Numbered from the stretch's first letter, positions 35,813 to 45,640 are shown. The stretch is 64,000 bases of DNA from Bacteroidota bacterium (GCA_021825585.1 JAKAGT010000002.1:248001-312000), one strand, 5' to 3'. Made by a program: numbers and translations. Notes: a model not told the origin generated them from the sequence alone.

Positions 35813-37141
35813 TCAGTGTCTTGCTCTTGCTCCTCCTCCCTCACCACTACTGTGAGCATTAGAAACTTCGTGCCCTCCCCTTGCTCCAGATTGAGAGGAG
35901 GAAAAAACTCTTTCATTCGTAAGGTATCCGCTGCGAACCGGGGTTCCGCCTCCGAACTCCCGCGCTGCCGGTTCAGAATAATTCATCACTGCTCCAGTTA
36001 TGGCCCGAGCGAAATTCGCCAGGCTGCTTCCAAATCGAGTGGCCCTCGGAACGGCCGGGTTCACCGGGACACGGTTGTAATAGGACAGTCGTCCCGGGCC
36101 GCCCCCTCTTGGGCGCGGTGCCGGCATTGAAGATGGTCCCATAGGAGGTTGATAGCTCGGCGGCTGATAACTAGGCGCAGGGTTGGACGGAGGGGGGGGA
36201 GGCGGATTGTATTGCGGCGCCCTCTGCCTGGGCTGGGGTTGCGGATTATTTTCAGGTGGCTGTTGCGGCTGAGGATTGCTTGGAGGACGCTGCTCAGGCG
36301 GCGGATTCTGCTGGCGCACCCGTGTAGGCGGTTGCGGAGTGGATTGAGGCGTCTGTGGCTGACTGCCGGAGTTGACAGTACCGGAAGTCGGTGCCGATGA
36401 GCCACGGGACCTCACTCCTGTCTGCGTCGTAGAATTGACAGGTGTAGCAGAACCGCTGCTTGCGCGTGCCCTGCTCGTAGACACTGCGCCGGGCGATTCA
36501 ACCGATGATCTGGCCCCTGCATTGCCGCCCGACAGGGTTGAACCTGCACCCGACATTCCATAAGATGAACTTCCTCCGCCGAATTCCTGCCGGCCGTTAC
36601 GCGTATTTCCGAAATTCCTCGCACGTGCGGGCACCTGTGTCCCTGCCGTTTGATAGTAATAGTACGGCGAATAATAACCGTAGTACCCATACGGGCTGTA
36701 GCCGAACGGGGAATAGTAAGGCGAATAGTAAGAGTAGTACGGTGAATAGAAATTATTGTACCAACCGAATCCTAACCCGCCGTACATTGAATAAGGGCCG
36801 TTTCCCCACGAGTTCCAGCCGAATCCCAGCCATAGATTGTCAGAGTTCCACCATGCTGAGCTTGGAGTGAACCAGTTGTTATAGTACCACATATCGGTAC
36901 CATAAGGGGAACCGTAATAGTTGTAGCTGTTGTAGTTGTTGTAGGAATATGGACTGCTCACACCGGTTGTGTCATAGGAATAACCACTATTGGTGCTGTC
37001 ATTGTAATAGTACTGATTGTTATTCCCCGACTGCCCGTAACCGCCATAAGTATCGCCTGTGGTCGCAAACTCGGTGTAGCAACCAGACAAACCTGCTGCA
37101 ACCAACAACGATAATGCTAATGCCGCCAGTTTAGTTTTCAT
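35813..37141 (-). CDS. Low-complexity Tyr/Asn- then Pro/Gln-rich lipoprotein
   Basis: A 442-residue lipoprotein with lipobox LSGC (Cys near residue 21) and no recognised domain. Residues ~25-165 are extremely Tyr/Asn/Gly/Ser-rich, with SPYYSYYSPYYSPFGYSPYG-like repeats. Residues ~170-265 are Gly/Ser/Arg-rich. Residues ~265-350 are Pro/Gln-rich (PQPQQPPENNPQPQ). The C-terminus is basic and Gly-rich, ending RARH. It is probably disordered and cell-surface or periplasm-facing. A strong GAGGTGAG site supports ATG 37141, three codons inside the longest frame. It starts ten bases after a small gene. Function unknown. Confidence 0.75.
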   Translation of the reverse strand: MKTKLAALALSLLVAAGLSGCYTEFATTGDTYGGYGQSGNNNQYYYNDSTNSGYSYDTTGVSSPYSYNNYNSYNYYGSPYGTDMWYYNNWFTPSSAWWNSDNLWLGFGWNSWGNGPYSMYGGLGFGWYNNFYSPYYSYYSPYYSPFGYSPYGYYGYYSPYYYYQTAGTQVPARARNFGNTRNGRQEFGGGSSSYGMSGAGSTLSGGNAGARSSVESPGAVSTSRARASSGSATPVNSTTQTGVRSRGSSAPTSGTVNSGSQPQTPQSTPQPPTRVRQQNPPPEQRPPSNPQPQQPPENNPQPQPRQRAPQYNPPPPPPSNPAPSYQPPSYQPPMGPSSMPAPRPRGGGPGRLSYYNRVPVNPAVPRATRFGSSLANFARAITGAVMNYSEPAAREFGGGTPVRSGYLTNERVFSSSQSGARGGHEVSNAHSSGEGGGARARH

Positions 37142-37151
37142 AACACTCACC

Positions 37152-37430
37152 TCATTTTTTTTGACGCGGCCTGTCGCGCAAACGCTTAACGCTTGCCGAC
37201 GAGTCTTTCATACCGGTCGCAGGTATATTCCCATTGTTTCTCCATCTGTCCACGCCATTCAGAAGGAGCGGCACCGGTATGAATTCCGGGATCTGATCTC
37301 TTTGCGGTGATATCAGCACAGCCGGCGGATCATAGAATATTTTATAGTTTTCCGCCAACTTCTTCGTGCTCAGGGTGTCCGATCCCGCCTTCCCGTTCAT
37401 AATAAATGCCGCCAGAACTACCGCTATCAT
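37152..37430 (-). CDS. Small hypothetical protein upstream of the Tyr-rich lipoprotein
   Basis: A 92-residue frame starting MIAVVLAAFIMNGKAG, with AGGAAGTGAG just before ATG 37430 and ending 10 bases before the lipoprotein ATG. No family is recognised. The short hydrophobic start could be a weak signal sequence; the C-terminus is basic (RLRDRPRQKK). Position and ribosome-binding site support a real gene, but codon content alone does not prove it. Confidence 0.45.
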   Translation of the reverse strand: MIAVVLAAFIMNGKAGSDTLSTKKLAENYKIFYDPPAVLISPQRDQIPEFIPVPLLLNGVDRWRNNGNIPATGMKDSSASVKRLRDRPRQKK

Positions 37431-37538
37431 CTCACTTCCTCTTTCAAATTTCAATAACAAAATAGTGCGAAACAAGGTGCCTCTGGAGCCTTAAAATAAA
37501 TTAATATCAATTTCATTGACGGACGCATATCATTTCGG

Positions 37539-38321
37539 TTACATAGACTGCACGTATTCGATTCGAATTGTACGTAAACTCCCCGTTTTCTTGAGGTCGA
37601 GAAGGTTCTTATAATCAAACTCGACCGTAAATCCGTTTCCAACGCTCCACCTGACCCCCGCGTTCAGGAAACCCGGCCCGGAGCTCGCCAATGCGTCCGG
37701 ATATCCGCTGGGATAATTGTCATTCAATCCGAAATTGTATTCCGCAACCACCGAGATATCGCTTCCGACCGTCTTGTCGGCGCCCACATAGAAGTTCACG
37801 TTCTTGTTCCCATCTCCGTTTTCGAGGGAGTAGTTCACTCCACCATGTATTCCCAGATAGCCCAGCATTGAAAAGTACTTGGATGCGGCGGCAAAAAATC
37901 CGGGAGATTTATACTCGTACCTGTTGTACTGTGATATGTAGGCATCCTTTCCCTGAGAATCGAATCCAACCGTGACGGCAGGTGTAGCATCGGTCTCATC
38001 GAGAATTCTGAAACGGATATTCACTCCAGGGAGCTTATTCCAATCGACAGCACCCGAGCCAATCACATTTGTTCCGCCGAAGCTCAGGCCGAACGTTAGC
38101 CGGTTGAAGGCGCCTGCCTCCAATCCAACCAGTACTCCACTGTTCTCGTAGAAGTGCACGTTCATCGCTATCATCCCGTTGTGCAGGATCCCGGCGGTTG
38201 GCATATCTATCAGATACCGCGGCTCTACCTGAGCGGCGCTGCCGGCGCTGCCGTTCAGTTCACCCGCCATCGCTGCCGTCGACATTACAAAAGCAATGAG
38301 AAGGAAAAACGCACGCTTCAT
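37539..38321 (-). CDS. Predicted outer-membrane beta-barrel protein
   Basis: A 260-residue protein with a signal peptide (FFLLIAFVMSTAAMAG) and an AAGGAG ribosome-binding site. The mature part reads EPRYLIDMPTAGILHNG, then GLEAGAFNRLTFGLSFGGTNVIGSG, with amphipathic strands to the end (TIRIEYVQSM). The pattern resembles conserved hypothetical barrels of FCB-group bacteria, but I cannot name a family or function. It is the first gene of the minus-strand outer-membrane cluster, about 110 bases before the small hypothetical gene. Confidence 0.7.
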   Translation of the reverse strand: MKRAFFLLIAFVMSTAAMAGELNGSAGSAAQVEPRYLIDMPTAGILHNGMIAMNVHFYENSGVLVGLEAGAFNRLTFGLSFGGTNVIGSGAVDWNKLPGVNIRFRILDETDATPAVTVGFDSQGKDAYISQYNRYEYKSPGFFAAASKYFSMLGYLGIHGGVNYSLENGDGNKNVNFYVGADKTVGSDISVVAEYNFGLNDNYPSGYPDALASSGPGFLNAGVRWSVGNGFTVEFDYKNLLDLKKTGSLRTIRIEYVQSM

Positions 38322-38505
38322 CTCTTTCTCCTTTCAGATTTCAACTTATTCAAAACCGGCCCGATATTTCTTCTCTTTGCCGGCGCCGCTTGCCTGATCA
38401 TCACATGTTCCATGACCCGCCGACCAGCTTGCCTCATAATTACGAGCAATCAGCCTCTCCGCCCGTCAGGATCGTCTCCTGCATCCGGAGCGGCCTCTCG
38501 TCCTC

Positions 38506-39975
38506 TCATCGGACTATTCTATATGCGGTTCCGTCCTTGTTGTCTTCAATGATAACGCCGATCTTCTGAAGTTCGGAACGGATATCGTCGGCAAGTTTGA
38601 AATTTTTATTCCGGCGGGCATCAGCTCGGAGCTGGATAAGAAGGTTAACCAGGTCAGGCTCAATGCTCTCACGATTCCCTGCCTGATCTTCGGAAGGAAT
38701 AATTCCGAGTACCTCTCCCGCAAGTTTGTTTATGAACGAAATAATCGTGCAGGCAGTTTCCTTGCTCATGGGATTAGGAGAGCTCAGCAAGGAGTTGACA
38801 TCCTTGAGCATTTCAAACAGCGCCGCGATTGCAGAAGGACTATTAAAATCGTCCGACATAGCCGTCAGCCACTCGCTGAAGTAACGGCGAAGATTAACCG
38901 GCTCTTCGGGGAGATTATCGAAATCGATTTCGGTACCCGATTTGTCGACGATGCTTCGCAACTGGCGAAGGACATTCTTCAGCCGCTCGAGACCTTTTCC
39001 AGCGCCTTCGACCGACTGATCGGAATAATCCAACGGACTCCTGTAGTGGCTTTGCAGAATGAAAAATCTCAGCGTGATGGGGTCATGCTTTTTAAACGCG
39101 TCCTTCAGCGTCACGAAATTTCCCAGCGATTTACTCATCTTCAAACCGTTGGAAGTCACCATATTGTTGTGGAGCCAATACCGGACGAACGACTTTCCCG
39201 AAGCGGCCTCACTCTGGGCTATTTCGCATTCGTGATGGGGGAACTGGTTGTCGATTCCTCCCCCGTGTATGTCGAAAGTATCGCCAAGATATTTCATGCT
39301 CATGGCAGAGCATTCCAGATGCCAGCCGGGGAAACCATCGCCCCAGGGCGAGGGCCAACGCATAATGTGTCCAGCCTCCGCCTTCTTCCAAATAGCGAAA
39401 TCGCCCGGGTTCTTTTTTTCGCTTCTTATATCGACCCTCGCACCCGCCATAAGGTCTTCAGGCTTCCTCCCGGAAAGTTTTCCGTATTCGGGAAATTTGG
39501 CAATGTTGAAATAGACATTGCCGTCTGCCACATAAGCATAACCTTTCTCTACCAGCCGTTTCGCCAGCTCGATCTGTTCCATTATGTGACCCGTTGCTCT
39601 CGGAGAAATATCGGGACGCCGGATCCCAAGCCTGTCCATATCATCAAAGTAGCTGCGCATGAAGGTCTCGACGACCTCCATCGGGTTTATCTTTTCTTTT
39701 TTTGCTTCATTCTCTATCTTGTCGTCACCTTCGTCGGCGTTGTCGGTAAGGTGTCCGACGTCGGTAATATTCTGGACATAGAGGACCTTATACCCGACAA
39801 ACCTCAGGAACCTGACAATTACATCGAACGATACGTAACTTTTTCCGTGGCCTATGTGAGAATGATTGTACACCGTAGGTCCGCATACGTAAATACCGAC
39901 TCTGTCCGGCTGGATGGGGGTGAACTTTTCCTTCCGTCTCGTGAGCGAGTTGTAGAGAAATATTTCAGTATTCAT
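38506..39975 (-). CDS. cysS: Cysteinyl-tRNA synthetase
   Basis: Charges tRNA-Cys. Its 489 residues are normal. The HIGH motif region reads CGPTVYNHSHIGHGKSYV, with Asn and Gly-Lys variants where most relatives have YDxxHIGHAR. The zinc site uses the first Cys with WHLECSAM and HHECEIAQSE. The ATP-binding loop is GLKMSKSLGN. A DALR anticodon-recognition helical domain completes the C-terminus. The ATG overlaps the recN TGA as ATGA, so translation is coupled to recN, an unusual operon partner. Confidence 0.96.
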   Translation of the reverse strand: MNTEIFLYNSLTRRKEKFTPIQPDRVGIYVCGPTVYNHSHIGHGKSYVSFDVIVRFLRFVGYKVLYVQNITDVGHLTDNADEGDDKIENEAKKEKINPMEVVETFMRSYFDDMDRLGIRRPDISPRATGHIMEQIELAKRLVEKGYAYVADGNVYFNIAKFPEYGKLSGRKPEDLMAGARVDIRSEKKNPGDFAIWKKAEAGHIMRWPSPWGDGFPGWHLECSAMSMKYLGDTFDIHGGGIDNQFPHHECEIAQSEAASGKSFVRYWLHNNMVTSNGLKMSKSLGNFVTLKDAFKKHDPITLRFFILQSHYRSPLDYSDQSVEGAGKGLERLKNVLRQLRSIVDKSGTEIDFDNLPEEPVNLRRYFSEWLTAMSDDFNSPSAIAALFEMLKDVNSLLSSPNPMSKETACTIISFINKLAGEVLGIIPSEDQAGNRESIEPDLVNLLIQLRADARRNKNFKLADDIRSELQKIGVIIEDNKDGTAYRIVR

Positions 39976-41687
39976 TTTAGTCCGATCAGTTCTTTTGCGC
40001 CCGATATGCTCGCCTGGGTAACGTCTTCACCGCTCAGCAGTTTTGCAACTTCGAGAACACGTTCATCCTCGGAAAGTCTGCTGGCCCTGGTGACTGCACG
40101 CTTTCCCTTCACGATTTTCTCGACCCTGAAATGATAGTCGGCATTACCGGCGATTTGTGGTAAATGTGTAATCGCAATTATTTGATGAAATCCTGAAAGA
40201 TTCTTCAGGCTCCGCCCGACCTTAGCCGCTACCCTCCCGCTGATTCCAGTGTCGATCTCATCGAACACGAGGAGCGGAAGCCTGTCGCTTTTTGCCAATA
40301 TGGTCTTCAACGCAAGCATTATCCTGGATATTTCACCTCCTGAGGCAACCCTTGCCAATGGCCTTGGTTCTTCTCCAACGTTCGTCGAAACATAGAATTC
40401 TACAAAATCAAACCCGTCTCCCGTGGTCTCGAAGAAATCGTTTCCGAGCCGCACCAGCGGTTTCAATCCCGCATCTGCGGCCCCGTACTGCCGGTTGCCG
40501 ATGTTGATTTCGAACCTGGCTCTCTCAATTCCTATCTCCGCCAGGACGTTCACAATACTCCTGGTGATTCGCTCGGCCACTTCCCTCCGCTTTGAAGAGA
40601 GGCGCTCCGCGATATCGGAAAGTCCGGACCTGGCCTTTTCGACATTGCCCTCCAGCCTGTGGATCTCATCGTCGAAGTTCTCCGCCAGCGAGTATTCCTT
40701 TCCGATCTTCTCCCTGTATTCGAGCACCGCTTCCAGGGAACCCCCGTATTTCTTCCTCAGCATGACCAGCACGCCCAGACGCTCCCGAATTTCTTCCAGC
40801 TGCTGAGGATCGAAATTGAGCCTGCTGCTGTAACTCTGGACGAATCTTGTTATCTCGTCGACAATAGCCTTCGCACTTTCGCATTCTTCCTTTTGTTTGC
40901 CAAACGCCTCGTCGATGTCCGCAAGGTCCTCCAGCTGATTGCGCACCACCACGAGTTGGTCGTGAATCGAGCTTTCGCTGTCGTATAGGATCTCGTATAG
41001 CTTTGTCGTAGCCTCATAGAGCTTTTCGGAGTTCTCGAGTATTCGGAGTTCCGATTCGAGCTCGCCTATCTCTCCGGGCTGAGGATTCACAAGATCGATT
41101 TCCTTGATCTGGAACGAGTACAGTTCGCTCTTCTCCTTCAAGGCATCCCGTCTTGAAATAATTTCAGCAAGTTCCTTCAGCATCCGGGCCAGCTCGTTGT
41201 AAGAGACCCGGAAATTGTCCTTGAGTGTATCAAGCCCTCCGAAATCGTCGAGAAGATCTATATGAGTCTCAGGTCTGAGAAGAGACTGGTGCTCGTGTTG
41301 CCCGTGAAGGTCAACGAGAAGGTCGCCCAGAGACTTCAGCTGGGAAATGGGGATAGGAGTATCGTTCACAAATGCGCGGCTCTGACCCTTCTGGTTTACT
41401 TCCCTTCGCACGATTATCTCGTCGCCGAATTCTATTTCCGAACTATCCAGGAGGCGCTGCACCTTCTTATTGCCGGAAATCGTGAACAAACCCTCGACTA
41501 TCGACTTTTCCGTTCCGCTGCGGACTTCCTCCACAGTGGAGCGCTCCCCCAGGATCAGGCTCAGGGCATCAACTATAATAGATTTGCCCGCTCCGGTCTC
41601 TCCCGTAATGATATTCAGGCCGGGACCGAATTCCAGCTCGACCTCGTCTATGAGGGCATAATTCTTTATTGAAAGACTCTTCAGCAT
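39972..41687 (-). CDS. recN: DNA repair protein RecN
   Basis: An SMC-like ATPase that holds DNA ends during double-strand break repair. It has 571 residues. Walker A GETGAGKSIIVDALSLILG is at ~30, coiled-coil segments fill ~150-370, and the ABC signature region RVASGGEISRIMLALK with the Walker B LLVFDEIDTGISG is at ~430-480. A C-terminal ITHLPQIA switch follows. Start context GGAGAATG is tight. It has a four-base overlap with cysS downstream. No LexA-like box was searched for beyond inspection. Confidence 0.96.
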   Translation of the reverse strand: MLKSLSIKNYALIDEVELEFGPGLNIITGETGAGKSIIVDALSLILGERSTVEEVRSGTEKSIVEGLFTISGNKKVQRLLDSSEIEFGDEIIVRREVNQKGQSRAFVNDTPIPISQLKSLGDLLVDLHGQHEHQSLLRPETHIDLLDDFGGLDTLKDNFRVSYNELARMLKELAEIISRRDALKEKSELYSFQIKEIDLVNPQPGEIGELESELRILENSEKLYEATTKLYEILYDSESSIHDQLVVVRNQLEDLADIDEAFGKQKEECESAKAIVDEITRFVQSYSSRLNFDPQQLEEIRERLGVLVMLRKKYGGSLEAVLEYREKIGKEYSLAENFDDEIHRLEGNVEKARSGLSDIAERLSSKRREVAERITRSIVNVLAEIGIERARFEINIGNRQYGAADAGLKPLVRLGNDFFETTGDGFDFVEFYVSTNVGEEPRPLARVASGGEISRIMLALKTILAKSDRLPLLVFDEIDTGISGRVAAKVGRSLKNLSGFHQIIAITHLPQIAGNADYHFRVEKIVKGKRAVTRASRLSEDERVLEVAKLLSGEDVTQASISGAKELIGLK

Positions 41688-41814
41688 TCTCCAACGCTCG
41701 ATGAAAAGACCAACCGGACAGTCTTTGCTGACAAATATAACATCGCAGGGTCCGTCGGCACTTTCTGTCGCCTTTCTCTACAACCGGTTTTCGGCATCGC
41801 TTTCTTCCAGAAGA

Positions 41815-43572
41815 CTATTTGATATTAAAATACTTAGCTTCCGGATGATGGACAACTACGCTGGTCGTACTCTGTTCCGGGACCAGTTGAAACTCTTCTG
41901 TCAGTGAAATGCCGATTCGTTCGGGACGCAGAATCTCAAATAATTTCACCTGATCTTCCAGGTTCGGGCAGGCCGGGTAGCCGAATGAAAACCTGGCACC
42001 CTGATATTTCTGTGAAAACAGTCTCCTTACCTCTTTCGCATCGCTCCCGTCGATTCCAAGCTCGGTTCTTACGATCTTGTGCCAGTACTCGGCCAGCGCC
42101 TCGGCGCTCTCGACACTCAGACCATGCAGAAAAAGATAGTCCCTATAATTCGCATCTTCAAACAGCCGCTTGGTGTATTCACTGATCTTGGACCCGATGG
42201 TCACGGCCTGCATTTCGATTACGTCGTATAATCCGGAGTCTTTCGATTTGAAGAAGTCTGAAATGCACAGGAACCTGTCATCTGTCTGGCGCGGGAATGT
42301 AAATCTTACCCATTCCTTCAACCGGCCATCGAGCGGCTGGCCGGGCTTCAATGTTTCCCACTTCGATTGCAGATCAGGCTCCCCGACGGGACTATAAACG
42401 ATGAGGTCTTCTCCATCGGACTGACACGGATAATATCCGTAGATGACCCTCGGCGCGAGAAGCGCTTCTCTCTTCACCCTCAGTTTTACCTCGTCGAGAA
42501 TAGGGTAAACGTCTTTCTCCAGCATCCGGTTGTACTCCTCGTCGTCCCATCCCCTCTTAGAAAACTGCCATTGCCCGCGGATGAGAGCAACCTCGTTGAG
42601 ATACTCCCATATTTTTTCGACCTTCATATCGGAGACCATGGTACTCCCGTAGAACGGAACCCGCGGTACCGCTATCTCCTCGGACACTTTGCTGCGGAGA
42701 TGAAAGCCAGCATTGGCATGACCCGCCGGTTTGCCGGAAGGGGATAATTTATTCTCTCGTTCGCCTGTTTCTTCGATTGAAGCAGAAGCCATTGCTACCT
42801 CTTTTGTGGTTTGAGTATTGATCTTTCCGGACTTTATGTCCTCCATAAAATGCAGACCGTCAAATGCGTCGTTGGCGTAGGACAAATAGCCGGAGTAGAC
42901 CTTCCTCAAATCTTGCTCTACATACCTGCGTGTCAACGCGGCGCCTCCAAGAACGACCGGGATCCTCAATCCCCGCTGGTTCATCTGTTCGAGATTCTCC
43001 ATCATTACAACGGTGGATTTAACCAGCAAACCGCTCATCCCGACCGCATCAGCTTTGTTCGTTTCTGAAGCCTCAATTATCCGCTCTAACGGTACTTTGA
43101 TACCGAGGTTAACGACCTTGTAACCGTTGTTCGTGAGTATAATATCGACGAGATTCTTCCCGATATCATGCACGTCGCCCTTCACGGTCGCGAGTACGAT
43201 CAGACCTTTCTCCATCCCTTCTATGCGTTCCATGAAAGGCTCGAGGAACCTGACGGCAGCCTTCATCGTCTCTGCCGACTGCAGGACGAAGGGAAGCTGC
43301 ATCTGTCCGCTGCCGAAGAGGTCGCCGACGACCTTCATCCCTTCCAGCAAAATCTCATTTATAATCCGGAGTGGAGAGTATTTCTCCATCGCTTTCTTGA
43401 GGTCATCGTCAATTCCGATCTTGTCTCCGTCGACTATGCGCCTCTTGAGCTTTTCCTCGAGGCTCAACGTCTCGTCGCTTCGTCGTTCTTTCGTCTCCAC
43501 TCCGGCAGAAGTATAGTACTTCATCAACTCAACAAGCGGGTCATATGTGCACTTGGATTCCGACATATTCAT
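41815..43572 (-). CDS. metH: Methionine synthase, C-terminal half: cobalamin-binding and AdoMet activation modules
   Basis: The second part of a split MetH. Residues ~37-120 are the helical cap domain. The cobalamin domain carries GDVHDIGKN (Asp133, His135 as lower cobalt ligand, Gly138) and GMSGLLVKST. After a linker (~265-310), residues ~310-580 are the AdoMet-dependent reactivation domain, with YGYYPCQSDG and the SAM-binding FSFGYPACPNLEDQ. The protein has 585 residues. It follows the other half after 134 non-coding bases in a different frame, so the break is a true gene split, not a single sequencing error. Start ATG 43572 has GGAAGAAATGAG upstream. Confidence 0.92.
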   Translation of the reverse strand: MNMSESKCTYDPLVELMKYYTSAGVETKERRSDETLSLEEKLKRRIVDGDKIGIDDDLKKAMEKYSPLRIINEILLEGMKVVGDLFGSGQMQLPFVLQSAETMKAAVRFLEPFMERIEGMEKGLIVLATVKGDVHDIGKNLVDIILTNNGYKVVNLGIKVPLERIIEASETNKADAVGMSGLLVKSTVVMMENLEQMNQRGLRIPVVLGGAALTRRYVEQDLRKVYSGYLSYANDAFDGLHFMEDIKSGKINTQTTKEVAMASASIEETGERENKLSPSGKPAGHANAGFHLRSKVSEEIAVPRVPFYGSTMVSDMKVEKIWEYLNEVALIRGQWQFSKRGWDDEEYNRMLEKDVYPILDEVKLRVKREALLAPRVIYGYYPCQSDGEDLIVYSPVGEPDLQSKWETLKPGQPLDGRLKEWVRFTFPRQTDDRFLCISDFFKSKDSGLYDVIEMQAVTIGSKISEYTKRLFEDANYRDYLFLHGLSVESAEALAEYWHKIVRTELGIDGSDAKEVRRLFSQKYQGARFSFGYPACPNLEDQVKLFEILRPERIGISLTEEFQLVPEQSTTSVVVHHPEAKYFNIK

Positions 43573-43706
43573 CTCATTTCTTCCGTATCCTGCAAATAAT
43601 CCTCTTTTGATTCCGGAGTTGGCGATTCACCACACCATGCCTTTACCGGCAGAATGATATCGACTGACATGGCGGGAAGAACTCGTTTAGAAGAAGTTTC
43701 GCTCCC

Positions 43707-45545
43707 TCAGCCTGCCTGCGCCTGTGCACTCTCGAACTTTCTCTCGTCGAATATCACTTCCCTGCAGAGCTCCCTGCCACGTGCATCTACCTTGTAAAGC
43801 GGCATGATTCTCTGAGCGTTCACAATAGCCAAGTCGAGACCGTCCTGCATCGCGTAATGCAAAAACACGGAATTCAGGACGTGCCTTGCATGCACGTTAA
43901 GACCGAAAGATATGTTCGAAACGCCGAGCAGCGTGTAGGATTTCGGGAATTCTCTCTTTATCATCTTGATCGCCTCAATAGTCTCGATTCCCGCCTTGCG
44001 GAATTCTTCATCCCCCGACCCGAGAGTGAAGGTGAGCGTATCGAATATCAGATCCTCCTCCCTCATACCGTACTTGTCTATCGCGAGATCATGAATCCTT
44101 TTGGCAACTTCAAACTTCTTGTCGCGCGTCTTTGCCATGCCGGACTCATCTATCGTCAGTGCGATTACCGCAGCTCCGTATTTCTTGCACAACGGCAGGG
44201 CTCTGCGCATCCTTTCCTCGCCGTCCTCAAGGTTGATGGAATTTATGATCGCCCTGCCGGCATACATCTTCAATGCCTCTTCGATGACCTTGTATTCCGT
44301 GGAGTCGATCATGAGCGGAAGCGCCACCTGTGTGTTGAAGCGCTTCATGACTTCCCGCATGTCGCGAACCTCATCGCGGCCGACATAAGCGACGCACAAG
44401 TCGAGTATGTGGGCACCCTCCTTCATCTGTTCCTTTGCCAGCTGGACCATCCCGTCATATTCTTCTGCCAGGAGAAGCTCCTTGAATTTCTTGGAGCCGT
44501 TCGCATTGCATCTTTCACCGACGATGACCGGCGGCGGATCGACATGGAGGGCGACGTTCGAGTAAATCGATGAAACGGATGGAGTGTACGAAACATCCCG
44601 CTCCTTCGGCTTTATTTGGGCGGATATTTTCACGAGCCTTGAGATATGGTCCGGTGTTGTTCCGCAGCAGCCGCCGATTATGCTGACTCCGAACTCTCTC
44701 ACAAATCTGGTCATCCAGAATTCCAGTTCGTCCGGGCTGAGATGATAACATGCCTGCCCGCCGATATTTTCCGGCAACCCCGCATTCGGCATTACGAAAA
44801 CCGGCTTCGGAGAGTTCTCACAGAGATACCTGATGTTCTCCTCCATCTCCTTCGGTCCCGTAGCGCAGTTCATTCCGAAGACGGTGACGATATCGTACGG
44901 CTCAATCGTAGTGAGAGCTGCTGCTATCTCGGTGCCCATCAGCATCGTCCCCATGGTCTCAATTGTTATCGATACGATAACCGCGATCCCTTTCCCCGTC
45001 TCCTCGATAAACTCGTGTATTGCCACCAATGCGGCTTTCATCTGCAGAAGATCCTGACACGTCTCGACAATGAGCAGGTCTGCACCGCCGTCGACCAGTC
45101 CCTTCACCTGCACTTTGTAGGAATCCTTCATGTCGTCAAACCCGATGTGACCCAGAGAAGGAAGTTTCGTGGTCGGCCCCATTGAACCGGCAACATATCT
45201 CGTCCGATCGGGAGACGCGTATTCATCTGCCGTTTTACGGGCAATCTCTGCTGCACGCCTGTTGATTTCGTACGACCTCTCCGCCAGACCATATTCGGCA
45301 AGGACGATGGATGCACCGCCGAACGAATTAGTCTCGATTACATCGACCCCGACGTCGAGAAAACCGCGATGCACTTTTTCGGGAGCTTCCGGTTTGGAGA
45401 TATTGAGATATTCGTTGCAGCCTGCGAGGTGTTCGCCTCCAAAATCCGCCGCACTGAGATTTTGTGTTTGGAGACTCGTTCCCGTCGCACCGTCGAACAC
45501 AAGGACCCTATTCCTGAGAATCTCGAGAAGTTCTTTACCTGTCAT
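43707..45545 (-). CDS. metH: Methionine synthase, N-terminal half: homocysteine- and methyltetrahydrofolate-binding modules
   Basis: A 612-residue protein with the homocysteine S-methyltransferase barrel: LVFDGATGTSLQ, VIETNSFGG, the zinc cysteines in FGMNCATGP and GGCCGTTP. The pterin-binding barrel follows (IVGERCNANGSKKF, LMIDSTEYKVIEEA, GVSNISFGLN). It ends AQAQAG where a full MetH continues into the cap domain; that part is encoded by the next gene. The two products must associate to pass the methyl group. GTG 45548 is possible, but ATG 45545 is better placed after AGAGAG. I see no B12 riboswitch upstream. Confidence 0.93.
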   Translation of the reverse strand: MTGKELLEILRNRVLVFDGATGTSLQTQNLSAADFGGEHLAGCNEYLNISKPEAPEKVHRGFLDVGVDVIETNSFGGASIVLAEYGLAERSYEINRRAAEIARKTADEYASPDRTRYVAGSMGPTTKLPSLGHIGFDDMKDSYKVQVKGLVDGGADLLIVETCQDLLQMKAALVAIHEFIEETGKGIAVIVSITIETMGTMLMGTEIAAALTTIEPYDIVTVFGMNCATGPKEMEENIRYLCENSPKPVFVMPNAGLPENIGGQACYHLSPDELEFWMTRFVREFGVSIIGGCCGTTPDHISRLVKISAQIKPKERDVSYTPSVSSIYSNVALHVDPPPVIVGERCNANGSKKFKELLLAEEYDGMVQLAKEQMKEGAHILDLCVAYVGRDEVRDMREVMKRFNTQVALPLMIDSTEYKVIEEALKMYAGRAIINSINLEDGEERMRRALPLCKKYGAAVIALTIDESGMAKTRDKKFEVAKRIHDLAIDKYGMREEDLIFDTLTFTLGSGDEEFRKAGIETIEAIKMIKREFPKSYTLLGVSNISFGLNVHARHVLNSVFLHYAMQDGLDLAIVNAQRIMPLYKVDARGRELCREVIFDERKFESAQAQAG

Positions 45546-45563
45546 CACTCTCTGTTTTAGAAT

Positions 45564-45640
45564 AATTTAGCTGTGATGACGGCTAAATTCAACCGAATGC
45601 GGCGAATTCGGGCGCCTGCCCGGAGAACTGCTCAGTTCTC
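45564..45640 (-). repeat. Three consecutive perfect inverted repeats before metH
   Basis: Reading on the minus strand: GAGAACTG/CAGTTCTC around two bases (45640-45623, spanning the hydrolase stop), CCGAAT/ATTCGG (45611-45593) and AATTTAGC/GCTAAATT (45589-45564), the last followed by ATTATTCT. They may be a compound terminator for the hydrolase gene, or operators and leader structure for metH. I cannot tell which. Confidence 0.5.

Noticed and set aside
38380-38450. Two near copies of GCTTGCCTxATxATxAC in the gap before cysS
   Set aside because: Only two imperfect copies ~50 bases apart with no larger pattern; probably a minor local duplication.
39046-40134. A 362-codon plus-strand open frame
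   Set aside because: Antisense to cysS and the end of recN, both certain; no family-like sequence.
45545-45640. Possible B12 riboswitch before the metH genes
   Set aside because: The gap is too short and no B12-box-like sequence is present; only simple inverted repeats are seen.
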